NCBI GenBank assembly: GCA_963693285.1
Contig: OY848920.1
Span: 10,228,182-10,292,181, forward strand
DNA: 64,000 bases
Direction: 5' to 3'
DNA from: Xestospongia muta
Lineage: Eukaryota; Porifera; Demospongiae; Haplosclerida; Petrosiidae
Shown here: piece after piece, positions 12,501-23,181 of the stretch
Layout of the letters: each line of letters begins with the position of its first letter
Numbering within the stretch: position 1 is the first letter of the stretch
Translations under genes and position numbers: made by a program
Notes under the pieces: model-generated
Told to the model about the DNA's origin: nothing
What the model saw: the letters and a program-made list of their open reading frames with translations, nothing else
Databases searched by the model: none

Positions 12501-14661
12501 TACAGGTCACGATGATGGAGTTACCCTCAGTCACAATAATTACTTTAACTCTTTTATTTAATCTTTCAAAGGCAACTGACAAAAGGTTTTTAATGTCAGT
12601 CAGTGAAGTTGTGTCAGGATCCCATTCAAGAACAAATTTAGCAGTCTCACATTTGAGAGGTGAACTGTTGGACACCACAAGAGATTCCTGGAGGCTTAGA
12701 CGTGTTGTAACTGTACGACAAAACTCCTCAATAGCATCTTCATAATTTTTAATGTGAACATCAGCTTCTTCAACATTAAATTGGTCAGAAATGGCTTTTA
12801 AAATGTTAATATCAATCAATGTACATTTAACTTTGACAATTTCTAGTACACCATCAAGTGTGTTAGTGCTGGTACGTGATAATTGAGGGGTGAGGTCAGG
12901 ATAACAATCTCGGAGAAATGTTTTCAAGTTTTCACAAGTTACAGACATCTCTTTAATAACATTTCGAATTTTGTTAAAGGTTGTTCCAAATTTTACTCTC
13001 ATTGAATTAAATGTGGGACTCATACTTCGTGGAACAAAAATCCCATCTATGACATAGTACATATTATTACATGAATATACAGGATATTACCTTGAACAGA
13101 TTCATTGCTTACATGAGATAGACTATGAGAAGATACTACAATAAGAGATATAACAGGATAATAATATTAATACTAACAAACTATACCTTCGCTGAGTAAT
13201 GGTTTAGTGTGCGTTGTTCTGTCTTCAAATGATTGCTCTATAATTTTAGTAATATTTTAAAATTACATTATGTAATCAACTTTATAACTTACTGTAGTCA
13301 TTCATTATGACATCACCTAATTGTATATTATCAGTGAATCTTTGAAGTACACTGGCAAACACTTTTAGGTTATGATAGTTGCTATGGACAGCACCACGTA
13401 CAGCTTTTAGTAGTGACATTAATGGCTGAGTAGATATAGTTAGTGTATCATCTGAAATGACTCCCTCTCCATGAAGTAGTTCTGCTACTTGAACTGGATA
13501 TTGAAGAGATTGAGAGAGAGTACCATAATGACAACGTAAAATGTCACTGGCATGAACTATAATAGAATAAATAAAATTTATAAATATAGTTCACTTATAA
13601 ATGTACCACTATAATCAGATGTTGGTTCTAAATCATGTTTCTCCTTCTTCCTTTTTAAGTCCTCATCTGATATCTCTTTATCTTCCAGTGGTCGCTTTCC
13701 ACTTGAATTCAACATATCCCACTTTGTCATCACATTAGATTCCTATGAAACCATAGTAACATCTAGTAGTAGTAATTGTACATACAGTAACCTTATAAGT
13801 AGTGTCCTCTGATGTAATCCAATTTCCAGATTCTGTAACCTCCATTATATCATTATGACTTGTTGTTCCTATCTCTTGAGCAATATCAGTCTTCATCTGG
13901 TCATATATCTGAGCTATAGACATTCAATTTTAAGAGAAAACACTATTATTAAACCAGGTAATATGAAAGTGTTCTCTCACTGTATTCACTGATAATTCTC
14001 TCAGATAGAATTTTAGTCTCCACAAACTTGGACAGTACTGTAGCTACAACTTTCAACTTCTTGTGATCTGAAGATACTGCTGTATGTATAGCAGATAACA
14101 GAGTTTTCTTCTTTTCATTCAGAATACTCTCCATTGTTTCCATTACATCAAGTGTTTCTTCACTGATACATCTCTCACTAAATAAGAGCTGGGACACTTT
14201 TACAGGATTGATCAGACACTGTGATAGTGTATCAGTATGGTGCCAAAGAATAACAATTGCTTCAGTAGCTGAGGAGTCCATTCCTGTAATAAAAATAATG
14301 ACACACACTATCTTATCAACCAGATTCACTCACCATCAGAGATACAATATTTTCTTAATATGACCAACTCATACTCATGAGCAACAGTGATTTCTTTGAT
14401 GACTTCCTTCCTTAAAGCATCTACCACTTGTCTTCTGGTAGCATTAGGGTTGGTATCTAACCACAACTCAAACATTCTTGATGTTTTGTAAGTAGAATCT
14501 TCTGGTAACTTTTGAATATCATCTCGCAACTTCTTAGGATCCAGTTTTAACAGGATTCCTAACTGATATCATTTACTACCAATACGAATATGTTCACATA
14601 ATTCATCAAGAGTTGGTTTCTCTTCTAATAATTTCTCAAAAGAAAGATTTCTTGCAGCCAT
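9503..14661 (-). pseudogene. Gene B: LRR/death-domain paralog with a nonsense codon
   Basis: It has the same architecture as gene A: death-domain exon 14661-14334, the ~220-residue domain exon 13046-12373, coiled coil around 11960-11819, a single acidic exon near 11440-11362, and LRR exon 10296-9503. The death-domain codon for Trp31 (14571-14569) is TGA instead of TGG; the near-identical copy B' has TGG. Translation from the usual start would stop at residue 30. Compared with A, the two exons between coiled coil and acidic exon are fused by a deletion near 11740, giving one shorter exon. The region upstream of the start also diverges from the other copies, so the shared promoter is lost. The rest is open, so the loss is recent, or it is an allelic or sequencing difference. 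Confidence 0.75.
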
Positions 14662-14699
14662 TGCTTCTTCGTTGAAGACAATACGCCCACTGGTGATCT

Positions 14700-15160
14700 T
14701 TTGGGTGGGGCTCATGTAACCCAACCGCTCCTAGCCGGAACAAAATTAATATTCATAATGGGCGTGGTCTCCATAATTATTATAATTATACATTTTAAAT
14801 GAATAATAAACAGTAATAAAACATAATACAAATTATATTGTTGCTCAGTTCGGACTAGTGAGAACTGTGATGGACTCAATCTAATCTAGGAAACACTTGC
14901 TTTACAAACACAAAGACAATCTTTATATTCCTCTCCTACAAGAATATATAAATAAACATAAAGAATGCAGTAACAATTGTTATTGTCAATATCATAATGA
15001 TATAAATGTACTCTTAGCTACATTATGCTGCATATGCTTGATAAAAAGATTGTAGAATCTCTGCATACAGGAAGGGGCTAAGGTGATACAACTAACAGTG
15101 ATCTACAATCAACTAAACAGTAATTGACAAAACTAATATGAAGTAAATTACATATTTTAT
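14700..15160. other. Intergenic, no gene recognised
   Basis: AT-rich sequence upstream of gene B. It differs from the corresponding flank of A, A' and B', where the RABL3 5' exons sit. I see no coding signal. Confidence 0.5.
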
Positions 15161-15162
15161 AG

Positions 15163-15239
15163 AATTCATTCCACACTGGTCTCCAGGTGATCAGGAAGAT
15201 GCCCATGAATATCTTACTAAGTTCTTCTTCAAATCAAAG
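15163..15239 (+). pseudogene. Ubiquitin-specific-protease-like exon remnant
   Basis: A short frame after a plausible AG acceptor reads HWSPGDQEDAHEYLTKFF. This resembles the QEDAHEFL box that follows the catalytic Cys box of USP (C19) deubiquitinases. No Cys or His box exon was found nearby, so this is an isolated remnant. Confidence 0.45.
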
Positions 15240-15754
15240 AGATGTAGTTATAGTCAATATTAGTGCTTTAAGTTTTGATATATTAATGTAATCATAAGTG
15301 ACACCAGTGTACACAAATTAACTGATACTACAATAACTACTACTAGTAAGAACACATATGTACATAAAATGTATATTTAACATAATACAATTGAATATCT
15401 AAAATGTGGATTGTCCAGATCTTCTTAAAGTAACCAATCAAATCTACAAGTAACTGTTCAGGTATGACATAAACAGTTATTAGTAATATGTTGATTTTCA
15501 ATCCAAGACACTCCACTATACTGACTCATTTAATCCATTATCTGGATTTTCCTATCTTAAGAAGATCATGTTAGTGGGACACAAGTTAACTCCTAACAAA
15601 CCATTATTCCTAAATATCATATATACATATAGTCAACTCATAAGTCATTGATATATGTTAGAGAAAGTGAGTCATTTCAATGGAATAATTGGAAGGTAGA
15701 TCTACACTGGGTAAGACAGTCATTAATAATAATCATATACTGGTAAATGTATAG

Positions 15755-15805
15755 AGTGCTCCAGTTCAAAGGAATGGTTCTGACTGTGGAGTCTTTGCTA
15801 TAATG
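15755..15805 (+). pseudogene. Ulp1/SENP-type cysteine protease exon remnant
   Basis: A 17-codon, GT-AG-bounded frame reads SAPVQRNGSDCGVFAIM. Q-x-N-G-x-D-C-G-x-F is the catalytic cysteine motif of the C48 (Ulp1/SENP) family. The catalytic His-Asp exons were not identified upstream. Such domains occur both in host SUMO proteases and in some DNA transposons; the context does not decide between them. Confidence 0.55.
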
Positions 15806-16137
15806 GTGAGTATAGTTAATCATTTTAGTTATTTCAAACACTTAACAATTAGATGGCGCTATATATTTTAAGTGAAGTAAAGCCTTGCTTTCAGTATGTA
15901 TTAAAAAGTAAAGGTGTTGATTAATATGACAACACAATAGGACATATCTAGATTTAGATATAAAATTTTACATGAACTACATAACTCAAAGTTATTGTAT
16001 ACAGTATACAATATAATACAGCTGATGTAATAATATCAGACTATAATACCATTAGGTGTGATACTGATGAGCAATTGAACTCCTATAGCAATGCAGCAAT
16101 GGAAAAGTGAAAATCTACAGCACCAGTATTATCATCA

Positions 16138-16425
16138 ATGTCATCTCCATCATCATACTTAAAACAAAAGAAATCAAACTTTCAAACATCAAAACAAGCA
16201 ACTCGTGGTTCACTACTTCAATCTTTATTTAATGAGCAGTCACAACTTCCTAATGCTTTAACAGATAGAAGTAACAATAAAATTACACTGTTGTCTCTTA
16301 AATCAAGTTCTACCAATAAATCAGGAAAACAGAATAAGTCTCCTCTTTCTAAACCATCACAGCCTCACATTTACATTTGCCCTAAATGCAAGAAAGAATA
16401 CCAACACAAACAAAGTCTTAACTAG
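16138..16425 (+). CDS. Hypothetical protein fragment with partial zinc finger
   Basis: A 95-codon frame, Ser/Lys/Asn-rich, ends in YICPKCKKEYQHKQSLN and then a stop. The C-x2-C half of a C2H2 finger is present, and a His/Cys-bearing continuation (SHCYLSK) lies in the next frame just downstream, suggesting a frameshifted finger. I do not recognise the protein. It probably belongs to the same decayed insertion as the protease remnants. Confidence 0.4.
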   Translation: MSSPSSYLKQKKSNFQTSKQATRGSLLQSLFNEQSQLPNALTDRSNNKITLLSLKSSSTNKSGKQNKSPLSKPSQPHIYICPKCKKEYQHKQSLN

Positions 16426-16499
16426 CCACTGCTATCTTTCCAAGTACAAAAGAAGCTATAGTACAACTGATGGTAGATAACACAACTGAACCTTTAGTC

Positions 16500-17423
16500 T
16501 ACAAAGAGACAAGGTATGTAGTAAAATTAGTAATAGATGTTTAAAATTATGCATGACAATCTGTTAAAATTGTAAATCAATCCTTCCTGTATGATCAAGT
16601 AGTATATTTTATTAGTCTACCTCAAATTTAAAATATATAGTAACAGCTGATACTACTTTATAGGTAAGATAAATTACATGTTAAGAAATCAGATAAAACA
16701 GAACATTCTAAAATATAACAGATATATTAAAATGAGATAATTCCTACACTCTATCCTAAGAGACATTATGATATTAATGATGTCATTATTACCTCAATAT
16801 AATAATATATGATGTCATTACCTTAATGACTGATATATGGAGGGAGAGAGAGGGTAATAATTGCTTCCAATTACTTTAACTCACTTCACATAATATTCCA
16901 CATTTAATATACTGTATCCAGTTTAAGGTTAAAGGTTTATATACAAATTGTTCCTCTCTTGTCCTCAATAGAATCTCCTTTACAATAGCGATATGTACAT
17001 TGTTCATAGAATATAGAGTAAGTTGAGGTCAATTAACATCATCCCATCATTTATTATGTTAGTGAACAAACTTCTCTATATCAGAAATATATAACTTGAT
17101 CAATTGAACTGACTTCAATAGTCTAGTTATATTAATAATGTGTAGTCTTCTACCTCCACTTAATAAGAAAATTTTAGTTAAGAAAATTGCTAAAGTATGT
17201 TTTTTTCAAACACTTCAAAAAGTCAATGACCAGCTGTCAGAGAGCAAAAAAGTGCGACGTTAGAGAAGTAAGTGTTGAGCAAAACTGCTCTATTTTTATT
17301 GTCTATTAGTTTTGTTAGGGAAAGAAATTGTTATTAAAAGAAAAGAAGATAATGTCAAGAGAAATTTAAAAAGAAATAAAAGTGAGCGAGAAGACAGATT
17401 AAGAATAAACAACAAACTACTTA
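16500..17423. other. Intergenic, 3' flank of gene A'
   Basis: No gene is seen. From about 17090 the sequence is homologous to positions 1-417, the 3' flank of gene A, so the paralogous unit starts there. Confidence 0.5.
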
Positions 17424-20400
17424 CTAGTACCAGAACTCAAGTCTGTCTTTAATAACTTGATAACTGTCTAACTTCTTACAATACTCTTTATGTTCTCCTG
17501 ATAACCGTAGTTTCCTTATTGTAGTATTTTTAGTTAGTGATGTGCATATTGTCTTGATATCATCATTGTTCAGTGAAGTATAGCAGAGATCTAGTTCTGT
17601 CAGTGATGTAGTAGTTTGTATTAGATCTGCTATTGTACTGGTACTAACTGAAGTGATCTGACGATTACGACTGATGCTCAACGTAGTCAATGTTTGGTTT
17701 TTAGTAAGTCCTTCACAGATATATCGGACTCCATTATCAGTGATGTTACAGTTGATGAGATATAGTCCTTTTAAAGTTGTATTAGTTGCTAATATAGTAG
17801 ATAAGTGAGTCATATCTTCATCTGTGATATCAGTAACATTATACAACACTAACTGTTCAAGTGTTTCATTATTACAGAGACTATCACTGACTTGTTTGAT
17901 ACCACCAGTAAATGAAGACGACTGCAGCTGTAGTTTCTTTATTGTTTTATTAGTTTTTAGTATCTCAGATAATATCGATACACACTTACTGTCCAATGAA
18001 GTGTTCACTATCTCAAGTCTCCTCACTGTACACTTATTAAGATTGTTTATAATAACTGCAGTACTTTCAGGAGATGATAACCAGAGATCAATACTCCATT
18101 CTTTTCCTGTTTGTTGTTCTTTTATTAATTTACTTATAACAGCTTCACTTTCTACTACACTTGGTCTAGTGAGCCATACACTATTGTCATAATCTCTCCA
18201 CTGAACACTTCCAGTGTCTCCTGTTATAAAACAGAGTTAGTATATAGTATAGTACACACATAGTAATATATACTATAACACACTACAATACACAGACAAC
18301 ACACTGAAGAAGAAAGGAAGCCATTACTGTTTACAGAATATAATTACTATGGCAACGAGCTAATAGAGGCGGGGCTTATTATTAAATTTTGCTAACAGGA
18401 AGAGACTACTGAGTGTTGATATTGCTATAGAAGAACAATAAATATAATTCTATCATTGCTATCATATTAACTAAAGGATTGTATTAGTATATTACATCAA
18501 TAAAAATTCTTTTTACTTTGTTATAATAATACAAATTACAATATAACCTACTTGGATGAGGTAATGAACTGTCTTCTTTATCATCAACTGAACCCTTTAA
18601 CTGATCTTTTAACTCTGATATTGGTAGAGATTCTACAAGAGTATTATAAGACTATTTATATATATTGAATAGTACTACCTGTAGTTTCAGTGATAAGTGA
18701 TGTCTCTTCCTGACTGGACTGTGTTTGAGTCTCCTCAACTCCTTGATCAGTTACTGGTTTACGAGTCTTTGGTATGAATGCTAGATCTAGTAACAATGTC
18801 ATATAATGAGAAGTGACTAATACCAGTTACCTTTCAAGCTCTGCTTTAACTCCTCAATCTGTTGGTCTCTCTCCCTTAGTTGTAAAGTCATTGACGTTAT
18901 TATTTCTTGTAGTGTCTCTACCTCTTTCTGTCTCTCAGCAGACACTGAGAGTATATTCTTTTCAAATGCTTTATATAAAATGAGAAGAAAATTGATCACT
19001 AATATATTATGTAAAATACTGACAACATTGGACTTGTGATTGCTGTTGTATTAATTTACCTTCCTTTGTTTTCACAAGTGACGTCAAATTTTCAATTGTT
19101 TTTTCTTTCATTTCTCTTGTTTCTATATAAAGGAACATTAAGTTATTAATCAGATATATCATATAATAGACAGCTATTAAATAAAACAGTAGTTGTACAC
19201 AATATACCTTCATTTTGTCTGACAATAGATGATATTTGTATAGTCATCTTTTTTCGCATGGTTTGTTCTAGTTCCAGTCGACTTCTCAACTCCTTTGTGT
19301 TCTCTTCTACAATAGTTCTAACCTCCTATATATCAATAAACAACACATGTAGTAACTGTTGTCTAATACTACTCATCTCTTACCTTGTCTCTTCTATGAT
19401 CATAAATGGTACAGTGACCAACTGTAAGTTGTAGTAATCCTCTCCTCTTCAATGATTCAAGAGTCTCCTGAGCTTTGGCAATAAGTAGAGTTGTTAGACT
19501 GAGTGGAAAGGTACAGGTCACAATGATGGAGTTACCCTCAGTCACAATAATTACTTTAACTCTTTTATTTAATCTTTCAAAGGCAACTGACAAAAGGTTT
19601 TTAATGTCAGTCAGCGAAGTCTTGTCAGGATGCCATTCGAGAACAAATTTAGCAGTCTCACATTTCAGAGGAGAACTGTTGGACACTACAAGAGATTCCT
19701 GGAGGCTTAAACGTGTTGTTACTGTATGACAAAACTCCTCGATAGCATCTTCGTAAGCTTTAATGTGAACATCTGCTTTTGTAATACTAAATCTCTTGGC
19801 AATAGCCTTTAAAATACCAATGTCAATCAATGTACATTTCTCTTTAACAATTTCCAGTATGTCATCAAGTGTATTATTGCTGGTACGAGCTAACTGAGGA
19901 CTGAAGTCAGGATAACAATTTCGGAGGAACGTTTTTAACTTTTCTAAATTTACAGACGTCTCTTCAATAGCATCTTGGATTTCACTAAATGTCGTTCCAA
20001 ATTTTACTCTCATTGAATTAAATGTGGGACTCATACTTCGTGGAACAAAAATCCCATCTATAACATAGTAAATATTATTACATGAATATACAGGATATTA
20101 CCTTGAACAGACTCATTGCTTACATGAGATAGACTATGAGAAGATACTACAGTAAGAGATATAACAGGATAATAATATTAATATTAACAAACTATACCTT
20201 CACTGAGTAATGGTTTAGTGTGTGTTGTTCTGTCTTCAAATGATTGCTCTATAATTTTAGTAATATTTTAAAATTACATTATGTAATCAACTTTATAACT
20301 TACTGTAGTCATTCATTATGACATCACCTAATTGTATATTATCAGTGAATCTTTGAAGTACACTGGCAAACACTTTTAGGTTATGATAGTTGCTATGGAC

Positions 20401-21367
20401 AGCACCACGTACAGCTTTTAGTAGTGACATTAATGGCTGAGTAGATATAGTTAGTGTATCATCTGAAATGACTCCCTCTCCATGAAGTAGTTCTGCTATT
20501 TGAACTGGATATTGAAGACATTGAGAGAGAGTACCATAATGACAACGTAAAATGTCACTGGCATGATCTTCACAACTACTATGACCTGTCATGACTACCT
20601 CTTGAACATTAGCTATTGTTGTCTGGTCTTCTGGAAATTTTTGACCTTTTAATAACGAAATGTCAAAATAAATTATTAAAATTAATGATCTCTCACTATA
20701 TTCACTGATAATTCTCTCAGATAGAACTTTCGTCTCCTCAAACTTGGACAGTATTGTAGCTACTACTTTCAACTTCTTGTGATCTGAAGATACTGCTGTA
20801 TGTATAGCAGATAACAGAGTTGTCTTCTTCTCATTCATAATACCCTCCATTGTCTCCATTACATCAAGTGTTTCTTCACTGATACATCTCTCACTAAATA
20901 AGAGCTGGGACACTTTTACAGGATTGATCAGACACTGTGATAGTGTATCAGTATGGTGCCAAAGAATAACAATTGCTTCAGTAGCTGAGGAGTCCATTCC
21001 TGTAATAAAAATAATGACACACACTCAACCAGATTCACTCACCATCAGAGATACAACATTTTCTTAATATGACCAACTCATACTCATGAGCAATAGTGTT
21101 TTCTTCAATGATCTTCTTCTTCAAGGCATTTACCACTTGTCGTCTGGTAGCATCAGGTTTGGTATCTAACCACAACTCAAACATTTTTGTTGTTTTGTAT
21201 GTGGAGTCATCTGGTAGCTTGTGAATATCTTCCAACTTCTTAGGATCCAGTTTCAGCTGGATTCCCAACTGATACCATTTACTACCAATACGAATATGTT
21301 CACATAATTCATCAAGAGTTGGTTTCTCTTCTAATAACTTCTCAAAAGAAAGATTTCTTTCAGCCAT
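17424..21367 (-). CDS. Gene A': LRR/death-domain paralog, shortened
   Basis: A paralog of gene A: death-domain exon about 21367-21043, helical modules 21024-20293 in one continuous frame, ~220-residue domain exon 20057-19384, coiled coil near 18970-18830, LRR exon 18220-17424. Compared with A, about 3 kb is missing at 18450-18480, removing the acidic exons and the large intron. The two exons between the helical modules are replaced by different sequence around 20646-20560. In that spot a 51-base GT-AG segment (20696-20646) has no stop and is a multiple of three, so it may be spliced or translated. The LRR strands again differ from those of A and B. An in-frame Met at 21421 is an alternative start. 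Confidence 0.75.
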
Positions 21368-21468
21368 TGCTTCCCCGTAGAAGACAACACAACCACTGGT
21401 GACCTTTTGGGTGGGGCTCACCTAGCACCACACCTTCTGATATTTTTAACCCTTTATGTCAAGCTGCA

Positions 21469-22830
21469 ATGTCTTCAGACAATATCAGGAAAGTTAAAGT
21501 TATTGTTCTAGGAGACGACACAGGTATTATGAAGCACACGTTAATATTGTATATTGCCACCATTAGGAGTAGGTAAGAGTTCTTTAGTGAGTCTAATATC
21601 TGAAGGGGAAGTCCTCACTAATCCCACGTCAACTGTAGGATGTTCAGTAGAAGTCAAGGTACCACATCCATCCGTTATTGACCACACCCATATTATTCTA
21701 TTGTTTTAGTTACATGAATATACAAGATCTTTATCATCAACTCCAACCAGTTTCTTTGTAGAATTATGGGATATGGGAGGGACTGTGTCACATGAGAAGG
21801 GGCGTGGCATCTTTTATCAACAGATAAATGGTATGTATTAAATTCACAGTGAAATATCATTGTACATTTGTAGTCTCTTAGAAGACTATTAGATAGAACA
21901 GTATTGACTCTAGTATTAAGAGAAATGAACTCTTCTAATTTAAACTTGAGCAAGGACAGGTAAGTTGAACAGCTGTTTAATATATTACATCATTATGACA
22001 TCATAGATTATCAAAGGATGGGATGTGGGTGTGGCTACAATGAAGAGAGAAATGTTTATTGACGTGCTCGCCAGAATTTAGTTATGGTGAAAGTGGTTCA
22101 GGTGACAAGATCCCTCTTAATTCTACACTTCAATTTGAGGTTGAACTCTTTCGTTGGACTGGAGAGGACATTACCAATGATGGAGGTGTAATAATGAGTG
22201 TGGTTACCAAGGGAACAGGATAGAAGAAACCCTCGGAGGGATCAACAGTCAATGGTATAATATACTAACTATCATATTACATTATAATGTACATATATAA
22301 TGTTATATATACTGACTGAAGTAATAGGAATAGATTATAGCTTGTATTGTTAATATATTATGTTACTGTATTAAGACTACTATTAATAATATGTAGTTAC
22401 TATAGCAACTCAAGTTACTATAGCAACTACAGTAGTCCTTGTAATTGATGTATCCACTGTACTAGTGAGCAATGGGTGTGGCTCTTAAATTTAGTACAAT
22501 ATTCTAATATAATTATGTTATAATTTTTTTCTCATTCCAGTATATATAAAGGGTACTATTGGTGACCATGTCATTGAGGATAGGGAAGTGGAGTTTATTG
22601 TAGGAGAAGGTGAGTCACCACAGACATGACGTGGGTAACACCTCTCCTATAGGTTCAGAGGTCAATGTAATTGAGGGGGTGGAGAAAATGAAGGAGAAAG
22701 AAGAGGTCATGTTAACAATACAACCTGGTTATGCATTTGGAGCAACAGGAGATACAGAAAAAGGTGTCCCTCCTAATACCGAGGTCACCTATTTTGTTAG
22801 ACTAGACAGTTTTGTTAAGGTAAATCTGTG
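21469..22830 (+). pseudogene. Chimeric relic: RABL3 exons 1-3 plus FKBP fragment (copy 2)
   Basis: This is a near-identical copy of 7790-9151 at an offset of 13,679 bp, with the same extra Asp in the RABL3 P-loop, the same FKBP stop codons and the same frameshift. The lesions therefore predate the duplication of the block. It lies divergent from gene A'. Confidence 0.8.
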
Positions 22831-23181
22831 AGTGATAAGTAATTAGGTCATGAATATCATTATATTGTAGACACCCACTAACTAGTTCTATATCAACTAC
22901 AATATTGTAGATATCTCTTTATAAATAGATGGTTTTCAGTGTCTACTGTTGTCTGACTACTACTTATTGTGTTCAAGATATTGCTCTAATTAAAAGGGTC
23001 ATCCTCTTTTATATTAGAGAAGTAAGTGTTGAGCAAAACTGCTCTATTTTTATTGTCTACTAGTTTTGTTAGAGAAATAAATTGTTAATAAAAGAAGAGA
23101 AGATAAAGTCATAAGAAATTTAAAAAGAAAATAAAAATGAGCGAGAAGACAGATTAAGAATAAACAACAAACTACTTACTA

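Larger units (their letters stand above)
7705..14665. repeat. Segmental duplication block, left copy
   Basis: About 6.95 kb, including the RABL3-FKBP relic and gene B, nearly identical to 21384-28344. By eye I find fewer than a dozen differences. The right edge is sharp: just 5' of the B start codon the two copies diverge completely. The left edge grades into the more divergent A/A' homology. Confidence 0.85.
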
